12,877 nucleotides of DNA from Burkholderiales bacterium (GTDB taxonomy: Bacteria > Pseudomonadota > Gammaproteobacteria > Burkholderiales > SG8-41), in contig JAIESJ010000007.1 of NCBI GenBank assembly GCA_019746155.1, positions 1 through 12,877 of the forward strand, in the 5' to 3' direction. The notes below the pieces were generated by a model, which had not been told where the DNA came from, searched no databases, and saw only the letters and a list, made by a program, of their open reading frames with translations. A program made the position numbers and the translations under genes. Positions 1 through 6,592 of the stretch are shown piece by piece. Every line of letters begins with the position of its first letter. The first letter of the stretch is position 1.

Positions 1-1392
1 GCTTCCGATCTGCCCGCGCCGCTGGCGAAGAGCGCCGACGATATAGTGCCGCTGCGCTACGAGCGGAAATTCACGGGCCCGCAGCAGGAGCAAATCGTCA
101 TCTCGTATGGGGGGATTGTGAGCGCGAACCTACAGCGGCGCAGCGAGGGCGGCCGCAGCATGATCCGCCGCGGCAACATCCGTTTCGGCGGCGCCGCCGC
201 AGCGCCTGAGCGCGATGGCGTGTCGATTGGCGGCGCCCTCAAGAGCCTGAACTTCGACCGCTGGCTGGCGTTGACCGGCCAGAGCGCGGACGACATCAGG
301 ATCGAGTTTTCGGGCGTCGACCTCAAGGTCGAGGCGCTCGATGCGTTTAACAGGCGTTTTCACGATGTCGCGCTCAACGGCACGGCGCAGGGCGGCATCT
401 GGCGTACGACTATTGCCGGGCGCGAAATGGAAGGCAGCGCGGTCTGGCAGCCGCAGGGCCGCGGCAAGCTCACGGCGCGCCTCAAGAAGCTCATCATCCC
501 GTCCGTGGTCCCGGATGCGACGGCGGGTCCGGCGCAGCAGGCTTCGGACAAGAAGCGGGAACTGCCGTCGCTTGACATCGTCGCCGACCAGTTGCAGATC
601 AAGGACAAGCAGCTCGGCAGGCTGGAGTTGAATGCGGTTTCCGAAGAACGCGACTGGCGCATCGAGAAGTTGCGCATCACCAATCCGGACAGCACGTTCA
701 CGGTCGACGGGGCGTGGCAGAACTGGCTCAATCAGCCCCGCACCCAGATCAATCTCCAGCTTGAGGTCGGCGACATCGGCAAGCTGCTGGTACGACTCGG
801 CTATCCGGAGGGCGTACGCCGCGGCACTGCCAGGCTGCATGGCTCGCTGTCCTGGCCGCGGGGCCCGCAGGATTTCGATTATCCGGCATTGTCGGGTAAT
901 CTCGTGCTGGAGGCGGCCAAGGGGCAGTTCGTCAAGCTCGAACCGGGCATTGGCAAGCTGCTGGGGATTTTGAGCCTGCAGGCGCTGCCGCGCCGCATCA
1001 CGCTCGATTTTCGCGACATTTTCAGTGAAGGCTTCGCCTTCGATGAAATCCTCGGCGGTGTGAACATCGGCCGCGGCATAGCGACGACCGATAATTTCCG
1101 CATCCGGGGTCCGGCGGCACATGTGGTGATGAGCGGTGAAGTCAATCTGGTGCAGGAAACCCAGAAGCTGCGCGTCAAGATCACGCCGAGCCTGAGCGAC
1201 AGCGTCTCGGTCGCAGGTGCGCTGATCGGCGGCCCGATCGCGGGGGTCGCCGCCTTCCTCGCGCAAAAAATATTGAAGGATCCGCTCGATCAAATAGCAT
1301 CGTATGAATACGACGTGACCGGAACCTGGGCCGAGCCGCAGGTGTCGAAAGTGGAGCGTCAGGACCGGCCGGAACAGGGCAAAGCGCAGTGA
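1..1392 (+). CDS. yhdP: YhdP family AsmA-like protein, C-terminal part (5' end outside window)
   Basis: The frame is open from base 1 to a TGA at 1390-1392, giving the last 463 residues of a much larger protein; E. coli YhdP is about 1,270 aa. The GTG at 46 is internal, not a start. The C-terminal 180 residues carry the signature of the family: an AsmA-like segment with LEAAKGQFVKLEPGIGKLLG, then LPRRITLDFRDIF and a glycine-rich segment near the end (ALIGGPIAGVAAF). In E. coli, YhdP is an inner-membrane-anchored, periplasm-spanning protein that with TamB and YdbH moves phospholipids to the outer membrane. The N-terminal membrane anchor lies upstream and is not seen. The stop overlaps the next start by 4 bp (GTGA), so the downstream small gene is probably translationally coupled. 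Family assignment is strong; transport function is inferred from homologues. Confidence 0.93.
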   Translation, partial: ASDLPAPLAKSADDIVPLRYERKFTGPQQEQIVISYGGIVSANLQRRSEGGRSMIRRGNIRFGGAAAAPERDGVSIGGALKSLNFDRWLALTGQSADDIRIEFSGVDLKVEALDAFNRRFHDVALNGTAQGGIWRTTIAGREMEGSAVWQPQGRGKLTARLKKLIIPSVVPDATAGPAQQASDKKRELPSLDIVADQLQIKDKQLGRLELNAVSEERDWRIEKLRITNPDSTFTVDGAWQNWLNQPRTQINLQLEVGDIGKLLVRLGYPEGVRRGTARLHGSLSWPRGPQDFDYPALSGNLVLEAAKGQFVKLEPGIGKLLGILSLQALPRRITLDFRDIFSEGFAFDEILGGVNIGRGIATTDNFRIRGPAAHVVMSGEVNLVQETQKLRVKITPSLSDSVSVAGALIGGPIAGVAAFLAQKILKDPLDQIASYEYDVTGTWAEPQVSKVERQDRPEQGKAQ

Positions 1393-1727
1393 AGATCGTG
1401 TTAAGATTCGCTTGCGGCATAGGGTTGATGGGCGGGGCGGTTTTCGCCTGTGCCCAGGAGACGGTGTCGGTGCCGTTTGAACTATGGGACCGTCCACGCA
1501 GCGGCCAGGCCGTGCTCGATCAGCCGGCAGTAAGACAGGCCGTCAATGCCTATCTGGCGCAGCCCGGCGCGAGTCTTGTCATCCATCATGCTGCGGGGCA
1601 GGAACCCCTGCTGCAGGCTGAAGAGTTGCGTGCCTGGCTGATAGCGCTGGCTGTCGGTGGCGAGCGCGTCGGCCTGAGAGGCGATTTGAAATCCGGCGAA
1701 CCACTGAAAATCGAAGTTCTGAAATGA
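1389..1727 (+). CDS. Small predicted secreted protein of unknown function
   Basis: 112 residues starting at a GTG that overlaps the yhdP stop. Residues 1-22 form a plausible Sec signal peptide: KIVLR, then a hydrophobic stretch, with likely cleavage after ACA or AQE near residue 22. The mature part has no cysteine pair or known catalytic motif. Residues about 45-112 alternate predicted strand, helix and strand (SLVIHH, EELRAWLIALAVGG, ERVGLRG, LKIEVL). This weakly recalls the beta-alpha-beta core of OmpA-like domains, but I cannot see the peptidoglycan-binding Asp and Arg positions, so this is only a fold guess. Its TGA overlaps the ATG of the amidase gene by 4 bp (ATGA). A coupled position between yhdP and nit suggests a real expressed envelope protein. 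I do not recognise the family. Confidence 0.75.
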   Translation: MKIVLRFACGIGLMGGAVFACAQETVSVPFELWDRPRSGQAVLDQPAVRQAVNAYLAQPGASLVIHHAAGQEPLLQAEELRAWLIALAVGGERVGLRGDLKSGEPLKIEVLK

Positions 1728-2605
1728 GCCCTAAACCGCGTTCCTCTTTCGGCCAGGCGAAACCGCATGTCAGAAAAGACGCCCGGCCGCAGCCGGGCGT
1801 GGCGCGGATTGCGGCAGTACAGATGGCTTCCGGCCCCAACGTGGAGGGCAACCTCAACGAGGCGCGGCGACTGATTGAAATCGCCGTGGAGCGGGGGGCG
1901 AAGCTCGTTGCGCTGCCCGAGTATTTTGCCATCATGGGCATGCGCGATCGCGACAAGGTCGCGATCCGCGAGGAGGAGGGCAAGGGCCCGATACAGGAAT
2001 TCCTGTCCACCATGGCAAAAAAGCACAAAATCTGGCTGGTCGGGGGCTCGGTGCCGCTGGTGTCATCGGTCGAGACCAAAGTGCGCAACAGCTGCCTGGT
2101 TTTCGACGACAGGGGCAAGCTTGCCGCGCGCTACGACAAAATTCATCTCTTCGGTTTCAGGATGGGCGAGGAGCAATACAGCGAAGAGCGCACTATCGAG
2201 CCGGGCAAGGATGTGGTTACCGTCGATTCGCCGGTGGGACGGCTGGGGCTGTCGATCTGCTACGACCTGCGCTTTCCCGAGCTCTACCGTGCGCTGAAGG
2301 ACGTCGACATCATCCTGGTGCCATCGGCCTTCACCGAGACCACCGGCAAGGCGCACTGGGAAACCCTGATCCGGGCGCGCGCCATCGAGAACCTGGCTTA
2401 TGTGCTGGCGCCGGCGCAGGGCGGCTATCATCTCAACGGCCGCGAGACGCACGGCGATTCCATGATCGTCGATCCGTGGGGCGTGGTGCTCGACCGCCTG
2501 CCGCGCGGCTCCGGAGTGGTGATGGGCGGTGTAAACCTCGCCCATCTCAAGCGTCTGCGCCAGAGCCTGCCCGCGCTGACGCACCGGACGATACACCGGT
2601 GCTAG
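1724..2605 (+). CDS. Carbon-nitrogen hydrolase, Nit1-like (putative deaminated glutathione amidase)
   Basis: 293 residues of the nitrilase superfamily. The catalytic triad is visible: Glu66 in ALPEYF, Lys139 in YDKIHLF, and Cys179 in SICYDLRFPEL. The distal segment (AHWETLIRARAIEN, DSMIVDPWG) and the C-terminal LRQSLPALTHR ending resemble bacterial Nit1 proteins. These hydrolyse deaminated glutathione, a transaminase side product, to 2-oxoglutarate and Cys-Gly, and act in the cytoplasm. Omega-amidase (Nit2) is the main alternative. The ATG at 1724 overlaps the preceding stop, supporting coupled translation, but it adds about 25 basic, proline-rich residues before the domain begins at RIAAVQM. 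An in-frame GTG at 1799 would remove them but lacks a clear ribosome site. The yhdP-nit-tldD order is common in betaproteobacteria. Confidence 0.92.
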   Translation: MSPKPRSSFGQAKPHVRKDARPQPGVARIAAVQMASGPNVEGNLNEARRLIEIAVERGAKLVALPEYFAIMGMRDRDKVAIREEEGKGPIQEFLSTMAKKHKIWLVGGSVPLVSSVETKVRNSCLVFDDRGKLAARYDKIHLFGFRMGEEQYSEERTIEPGKDVVTVDSPVGRLGLSICYDLRFPELYRALKDVDIILVPSAFTETTGKAHWETLIRARAIENLAYVLAPAQGGYHLNGRETHGDSMIVDPWGVVLDRLPRGSGVVMGGVNLAHLKRLRQSLPALTHRTIHRC

Positions 2606-2612
2606 CTTCCGG

Positions 2613-2744
2613 TCTGAAGTTTCAAGTCCGAGGTTTGAAGTTGAAACCGCCGTTCAACGCCCTCATTTGGATTTTCCGAGCGCATTCCCGATTAAAGGAT
2701 TGTTCGTGCAACCTGAAACCTTAGACGTTGGACCTGAAACTTCG
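2613..2744. repeat. Heptad-repeat inverted element between nit and tldD
   Basis: The left arm (2613-2647) is five 7-bp units: TCTGAAG, TTTCAAG, TCCGAGG, TTTGAAG, TTGAAAC. The right arm (2712-2743) is CCTGAAA, CCTTAGA, CGTTGGA, CCTGAAA, then CTTC. The arms are imperfect inverted copies: 2616-2629 pairs with 2730-2743 at 13 of 14 positions, and the right arm carries about one extra heptad. The right arm lies inside the tldD reading frame. Confidence 0.75.
2694..2699 (+). promoter_or_regulatory. Shine-Dalgarno site that sets the tldD start
   Basis: AAAGGA sits 6 nt before the GTG at 2706. The alternative upstream TTG at 2667 has no comparable site, and the next in-frame ATG (2823) is inside the conserved domain, so GTG 2706 is preferred. 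Confidence 0.6.
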
Positions 2745-4169
2745 TTTGCGACGGCAAACGAAATCCTGCTCGCGCCCTACGCGCTCGACGGCAACAGGCT
2801 GCAGACGGTATTCAGCCAGATCATGGCGCACCGCGTCGATTACGCCGATCTGTATTTCCAGTACAGCCGCAGCGAGTCATGGAGCATCGAGGAGGGCATC
2901 GTCAAGTCCGGCAGCTTCAGCATCGACCAGGGCGTGGGCGTGCGCGCGGTGAGCGGGGAGAAAACCGCGTTCGCATTTTCCGACGACATCAGCCTCGAGG
3001 CGCTCAACTCGGCAGCGCAGGCCACTCGCGCCATAGCGCGCCAGGGCAGCGGGGGCGCGGCGCAGGTGGAAAAACGCAGCGGCGGACATAACCTGTATCT
3101 GCCGCACGACCCGCTCGCCAGCCTCAACGACCGGGACAAGGTGTCGCTGCTGGAAAGACTGGAACGCCACGCGCGCGCGCTCGACCCGCGCGTGACCCAG
3201 GCCATGGCCTACCTTGCCGGTGAATACGAAGTCGTGCTGGTCGCGCGCAGCGACGGCGTGCTTGCCGCCGATGTGCGGCCCCTGGTGCGGCTCTCGCTGC
3301 AGGTTATCGTCGAGCAGGATGGCCGGCGCGAGCAGGGCAGCGCTGGCGGCGGTGGACGCTTCGACTACGCCTACTTTACCGATACCGTGCTGCAGGACTA
3401 CGCCAAAAAGGCAGTGGACCAGGCGCTCATCAATCTTGATGCGCGGCCGGCGCCGGCTGGCACCATGACCGTGGTGCTGGGGCCAGGTTGGCCGGGCGTG
3501 CTGCTGCATGAGGCGATCGGCCATGGCCTCGAGGGCGATTTCAACCGCAAAGGCACCTCCGCTTTCAGCGGCCGCATCGGTGAGCGCGTTGCCGCGCCCG
3601 GCGTCACGGTGGTCGATGACGGCACTCTTGCGCAGCGGCGCGGCTCGCTCAACGTCGATGACGAGGGCAACCCGACGCAGTGCAACGTGCTGATCGAGAA
3701 CGGCGTGTTGAAAAGCTATCTGCAGGACAGTCTCAATGCGAGACTGATGAAAGTCGCGCCCACCGGCAACGGCCGGCGCGAATCGTACGCGCACATCCCG
3801 ATGCCGCGCATGACCAATACCTATATGTTCAACGGCGGCAGCGATCCGCAGGAGATCATCGCTTCAGTCAAAAACGGCCTGTATGCGGTCAATTTCGGCG
3901 GCGGCCAGGTCGATATCACCAGCGGCAAGTTCGTGTTTTCCGCCTCCGAAGCCTACATGATCGAGAACGGCAAAGCGACCTACCCGGTAAAAGGCGCAAC
4001 GCTGATCGGCAATGGCCCGGATGCGCTCACCCGGGTGGCGCTGATCGGCAACGACCTGGCGCTCGATCCCGGCGTGGGCACCTGCGGCAAGGAAGGCCAG
4101 AGCGTGCCGGTCGGTGTCGGGCAACCGACGCTGAGGATTGACGGATTGACCGTCGGCGGCACCATCTAG
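2706..4169 (+). CDS. tldD: Metalloprotease TldD
   Basis: 487 residues from the GTG at 2706 (E. coli TldD is 481 aa). The zinc-binding HEAIGH motif is at about residues 268-273, followed by GLEGDFNRKGTSAF. The C-terminal domain carries the conserved GTCGKEGQSVPVGVGQP segment with Cys at about residue 460. TldD pairs with TldE (PmbA) to form a cytoplasmic heterodimeric metalloprotease that cleaves unfolded peptides; in E. coli it matures microcin B17 and degrades the CcdA antitoxin. No tldE/pmbA is in this window, as is usual because the two genes are generally unlinked. The first residues (QPETLDVGPET) are translated from a heptad repeat and are not expected in homologues, whose conserved N-terminus begins near LLAPYALD. 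Family identity is very secure; the exact start is less so. Confidence 0.95.
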   Translation: MQPETLDVGPETSFATANEILLAPYALDGNRLQTVFSQIMAHRVDYADLYFQYSRSESWSIEEGIVKSGSFSIDQGVGVRAVSGEKTAFAFSDDISLEALNSAAQATRAIARQGSGGAAQVEKRSGGHNLYLPHDPLASLNDRDKVSLLERLERHARALDPRVTQAMAYLAGEYEVVLVARSDGVLAADVRPLVRLSLQVIVEQDGRREQGSAGGGGRFDYAYFTDTVLQDYAKKAVDQALINLDARPAPAGTMTVVLGPGWPGVLLHEAIGHGLEGDFNRKGTSAFSGRIGERVAAPGVTVVDDGTLAQRRGSLNVDDEGNPTQCNVLIENGVLKSYLQDSLNARLMKVAPTGNGRRESYAHIPMPRMTNTYMFNGGSDPQEIIASVKNGLYAVNFGGGQVDITSGKFVFSASEAYMIENGKATYPVKGATLIGNGPDALTRVALIGNDLALDPGVGTCGKEGQSVPVGVGQPTLRIDGLTVGGTI

Positions 4170-4175
4170 AAGAGC

Positions 4176-4271
4176 GGTGAATAGTATAAATAGTGAATGG
4201 TGAATGGACAGAGCGGCGCTTCGCGCGTGACCGTTCCCCTTCACCCTTCACCCTTCACCCTTCACCCTTCA
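4176..4271. repeat. Heptad-repeat hairpin element between tldD and aroG
   Basis: The left arm (4176-4207) ends in TAGTGAATGGTGAATGG. The right arm is five perfect tandem copies of CCCTTCA (4237-4271). GTGAATGGTGAATGG pairs with the CCCTTCA array at 13 of 15 positions. The spacer holds a small GC-rich hairpin (CGCTTCGCG, around 4218-4226). The whole could fold as one long stem-loop 3' of tldD and may also end its transcript, though there is no U-tract. Confidence 0.8.
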
Positions 4272-4281
4272 CGCATCCTGT

Positions 4282-4287
4282 TATAAT
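4282..4287 (+). promoter_or_regulatory. Candidate -10 box of the aroG promoter
   Basis: A perfect TATAAT lies 28 bp before the aroG ATG and 10 bp after the last CCCTTCA copy. No good -35 hexamer is visible. With 15-17 bp spacing it would fall inside the repeat array (CCTTCA/TTCACC around 4259-4266). Confidence 0.5.
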
Positions 4288-4315
4288 GCTTTGATTTCAC
4301 AAGCTTTGGACTGAC

Positions 4316-5386
4316 ATGCACTACAAAACTGACGATTTGCGCATCAGGGAGATCAAGGAACTCCTGCCGCCCGCGCACGTGCTTCGCGAATTTTCGCTGA
4401 CCGATAATGCGGCGAAGACCACTTTTGAGGCGCGGCAGGCGATCCATCGTATTCTGCACGGGGCGGACGACCGGCTGCTGGTGATCATAGGGCCGTGCTC
4501 GATCCACGACGTGAAAGCCGCCAGGGATTACGCGGGAAAGTTGAAAGAAGCGAAGGACCGTCTTGCCAACGACCTGCTGGTGGTGATGCGCGTCTATTTC
4601 GAGAAGCCGCGCACCACCGTGGGCTGGAAAGGTCTCATCAACGATCCGTTCCTCGACGGCAGCTTCCGCATCAACGAAGGACTGCGAATCGCGCGCCAAC
4701 TGCTGCTCGATCTCAACGAGATGGGCATGCCGGTGGGCTGTGAATTTCTCGACATGATCACGCCGCAGTACATCGCCGATCTCGTGGCCTGGGGCGCGAT
4801 CGGCGCACGCACCACCGAGAGCCAGATCCACCGCGAGCTCGCTTCGGGCCTGTCGTGCCCGGTGGGCTTCAAGAACGGCACTGACGGCAACATCAAAATC
4901 GCCGTCGATGCGATTCGTGCGGCACAGGCGCCGCATCATTTCCTGTCGGTGACCAAGGCGGGTCATTCGGCAATCGTCTCGACCAGCGGTAACGAGGACT
5001 GCCACGCCATCCTGCGCGGCGGCAAGGCGCCGAATTACGACGCTGCGAGCGTTGATGCCGCGGGCAGGGAACTGGCGGCAGCAGGTGTGCCGGCGCGACT
5101 CATGGTCGACTTCAGCCACGCCAACAGCAGCAAGAACCCGCAGAAACAGATCGACGTCGGGCACGACGTTGGGCGCCAGATCGCGGGCGGCGAAGACCGC
5201 ATTTTCGGCGTGATGGTGGAAAGCCATCTCAAGGCCGGGCGGCAGGACTTGGTTCCCGGTAAAGAACTGGTGTACGGGCAGAGCATCACCGACGGTTGCC
5301 TGGGCTGGGAGGATAGCCGTGCGCTGCTCGAACATCTTGCCGAAGCCGTGCGCAAGCGGCGGCTTAAAGCCGAAGCCGAACAGTAG
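4316..5386 (+). CDS. aroG: 3-deoxy-7-phosphoheptulonate (DAHP) synthase, class I, AroG type
   Basis: 356 residues, almost colinear with E. coli AroG (350 aa). It condenses phosphoenolpyruvate and erythrose 4-phosphate, the first step of the shikimate pathway, in the cytoplasm. The metal ligands occur at the same numbers as in E. coli AroG: Cys61 (GPCSIHD), His268 (DFSHANSSK), Glu302 (VMVESHL) and Asp326 (SITDGC). PEP-binding segments EKPRTTVGWKG and KNGTDGN are intact. Asp146, Pro150 and Ser180, known from feedback-resistant E. coli AroG mutants as part of the phenylalanine site, are present, so Phe inhibition is likely but inferred. The ATG at 4316 gives an N-terminus (MHYKTDDLRIREIKELLPP) matching the family; the ribosome site is weak (TTGGA, 5 nt upstream). 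It stands alone, with a possible promoter beside a heptad repeat. Confidence 0.96.
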   Translation: MHYKTDDLRIREIKELLPPAHVLREFSLTDNAAKTTFEARQAIHRILHGADDRLLVIIGPCSIHDVKAARDYAGKLKEAKDRLANDLLVVMRVYFEKPRTTVGWKGLINDPFLDGSFRINEGLRIARQLLLDLNEMGMPVGCEFLDMITPQYIADLVAWGAIGARTTESQIHRELASGLSCPVGFKNGTDGNIKIAVDAIRAAQAPHHFLSVTKAGHSAIVSTSGNEDCHAILRGGKAPNYDAASVDAAGRELAAAGVPARLMVDFSHANSSKNPQKQIDVGHDVGRQIAGGEDRIFGVMVESHLKAGRQDLVPGKELVYGQSITDGCLGWEDSRALLEHLAEAVRKRRLKAEAEQ

Positions 5387-5603
5387 GCAGCGTTAAACCG
5401 CTTTCGTTCCCGGTTGCTCCGCGCTGACGGCTGTGAAGTCCCGCGACCTGCGATACGCAGGCGGGCCGCCGCGGCAGTCCAGTGTGACAGTGCCGGGAAA
5501 TTGCTCTTAGTGCTGCGTGCGCAGCAGCGGACAGCGCTTTTATCCGGCAGTCAATGTTATCTACGGCCTGGTTTGGTCCGACTTTAATGAGGCTGCGGCA
5601 GCC
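5387..5603 (+). other. Structured, gene-free leader between aroG and the BtuF-like gene
   Basis: This 217-bp spacer holds several potential RNA stems: CCCGC (5440-5444) with GCGGG (5461-5465) enclosing CTGCG-ATA-CGCAG; TTCCCGG (5407-5413) with CCGGGAA (5493-5499); and the palindrome TGCTGCGTGCGCAGCA (5511-5526). Positions 5437-5452 match 13 of 16 bases of my recollection of the B12-box consensus (AGYCMGRAGACCNGCC), and the next gene binds cobalamin. However, only 50 bp separate this from aroG, too little for the rest of a standard cobalamin aptamer, and no clear GCCACTG element is seen. A cobalamin riboswitch is therefore not called. Confidence 0.4.
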
Positions 5604-6554
5604 ATGAGCCGGGCTGCTGGTTTGCGCGACGGAATCGGGCGTGGAATGCGCCAGTGGCGTGGTGCCGTGTTTGCGGCATGTGCGGTGCTGGCGCTGCAAA
5701 ACTGCGCTGCCGCGGCTGCGGTATCGCTGGCCGACGATCGCGGCAGGGCCATCGTGCTACCCGCGCCGGCGCGGCGCATCGTGACGCTCGCGCCACATCT
5801 TGCCGAAATCGCTTTTGCCGCCGGCGCCGGCGGGCGGCTGGTCGGGGTCGCGCACTTCAGCGATTATCCGCGGGCGGCCCGGCGCCTGCCGCGGGTGGGC
5901 GACAGCTCGCGCGTTGACCTTGAGCGTATCATCGGGCTCAAGCCCGATCTGATCCTGGCCTGGCAAAGCGGCAATCAGGCGGGGGATGTTGAACGGCTCG
6001 AACAGCTCGGTTTTCCGGTGTTTGTCACCGAGCCCGCGCGTCTTGAGGACATCCCGCGGCTGCTGCGCGCGGTGGGCATACTGGCCGGCACGACGCCCGA
6101 GGCCGAGCAAGAATCATTAAAAATAATAAATAAAATCAATGAGTTACGTGAACGCCACGGCGGTCGCCCCGCGCTGCGCGTGTTCTACGAAATCTGGCAC
6201 CGGCCGCTGATCACCGTCAACGGCCGGCACATGATCAGCGACGTGATCACTCTGTGCGGCGGACGCAATGTATTCGCAGCCGCACCGGCGCTGACGCCGA
6301 CGGTTTCGGTCGAAGCGGTGCTGGCGGCGCAGCCCGAAGTCATACTCGGCGGCGGTTCAGCGGCGGAAGAAAAAGAATTCGTTGCGCAATGGCGGACTTC
6401 AGCGGTCAAGGCGCTGCGTGAACTGCCGGTGTTTTACGTCGAGCCCGACACCATACAGCGCCAGACGCCGCGCATCGTCGAAGGCGCAACGGCCATCTGC
6501 GAACGCCTGGAACAAGTTAGAGCGAACCGCCCGAAGGCGGTGAACGGTAAATAG
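5604..6554 (+). CDS. btuF: Periplasmic cobalamin-binding protein, BtuF-like (ABC transporter substrate-binding)
   Basis: 316 residues from ATG 5604. The N-terminus has an arginine-containing head, a hydrophobic core (GAVFAACAVLALQNCAAAAA) and a likely signal peptidase cleavage around residues 37-40. An ATG at 5646 (MRQWRG) gives a neater signal peptide and is an equally good start; the longer frame open from 5517 is unlikely. The mature protein has the helical-backbone metal receptor pattern: RRIVTLAPHLAEIAFAAGAG, then RLPRVGDSSRVDLERIIGLKPDLILAW, a long inter-lobe helix, and a second lobe ending with FYVEPDTIQRQTPRIVEGA. This fits vitamin B12-binding BtuF better than siderophore binders, and a cobalamin adenosyltransferase sits next door, but haem or siderophore binding cannot be excluded. 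BtuC and BtuD are not in the window. The last residues (AVNGK) and stop lie in repeat sequence. Confidence 0.82.
   Translation: MSRAAGLRDGIGRGMRQWRGAVFAACAVLALQNCAAAAAVSLADDRGRAIVLPAPARRIVTLAPHLAEIAFAAGAGGRLVGVAHFSDYPRAARRLPRVGDSSRVDLERIIGLKPDLILAWQSGNQAGDVERLEQLGFPVFVTEPARLEDIPRLLRAVGILAGTTPEAEQESLKIINKINELRERHGGRPALRVFYEIWHRPLITVNGRHMISDVITLCGGRNVFAAAPALTPTVSVEAVLAAQPEVILGGGSAAEEKEFVAQWRTSAVKALRELPVFYVEPDTIQRQTPRIVEGATAICERLEQVRANRPKAVNGK
6526..6541 (+). other. Hairpin within the 3' end of the BtuF-like gene
   Basis: ACCGCC-CGAA-GGCGGT is a perfect 6-bp stem with a stable-type tetraloop, ending 13 bases before the end of the coding region and directly abutting the heptad repeat. No U-tract follows, so it is not a canonical terminator. 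Confidence 0.5.
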
Positions 6555-6592
6555 TGGTTTGTCGGCCGTGTTTCCTTCGCCAGGCACTATTT
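6541..6592. repeat. Short heptad-type inverted repeat spanning both convergent stop codons
   Basis: AAATAGTG (6549-6556) and CACTATTT (6585-6592) are perfect 8-bp inverted copies. Each contains the TAG stop of one convergent gene: BtuF-like on the plus strand (6552-6554) and adenosyltransferase on the minus strand (6587-6589). The left arm continues leftward as GGTGAAC-GGTAAAT, the same 7-bp style as the other elements. It may act as a bidirectional transcription end, though neither strand has a convincing U-tract. Confidence 0.6.

Noticed and set aside
130..1497. Long minus-strand open frame of 455 codons opposite yhdP
   Set aside because: It is an arginine- and alanine-rich shadow frame typical of GC-rich DNA, and the plus strand encodes a recognisable YhdP domain.
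4237..4271. CRISPR-like array
   Set aside because: The 7-bp units are contiguous with no spacers, and no cas gene is near; it is a short tandem repeat.
5387..5603. Complete cobalamin riboswitch upstream of the BtuF-like gene
   Set aside because: A B12-box-like stretch is present, but it is too close to aroG and the other conserved core elements are missing, so it is kept only as a finding to check.
5691..5708. Lipoprotein signal (LQNC) in the BtuF-like protein
   Set aside because: The residue before Cys is Asn rather than Gly, Ala or Ser, and an alanine-rich signal peptidase I site follows directly.
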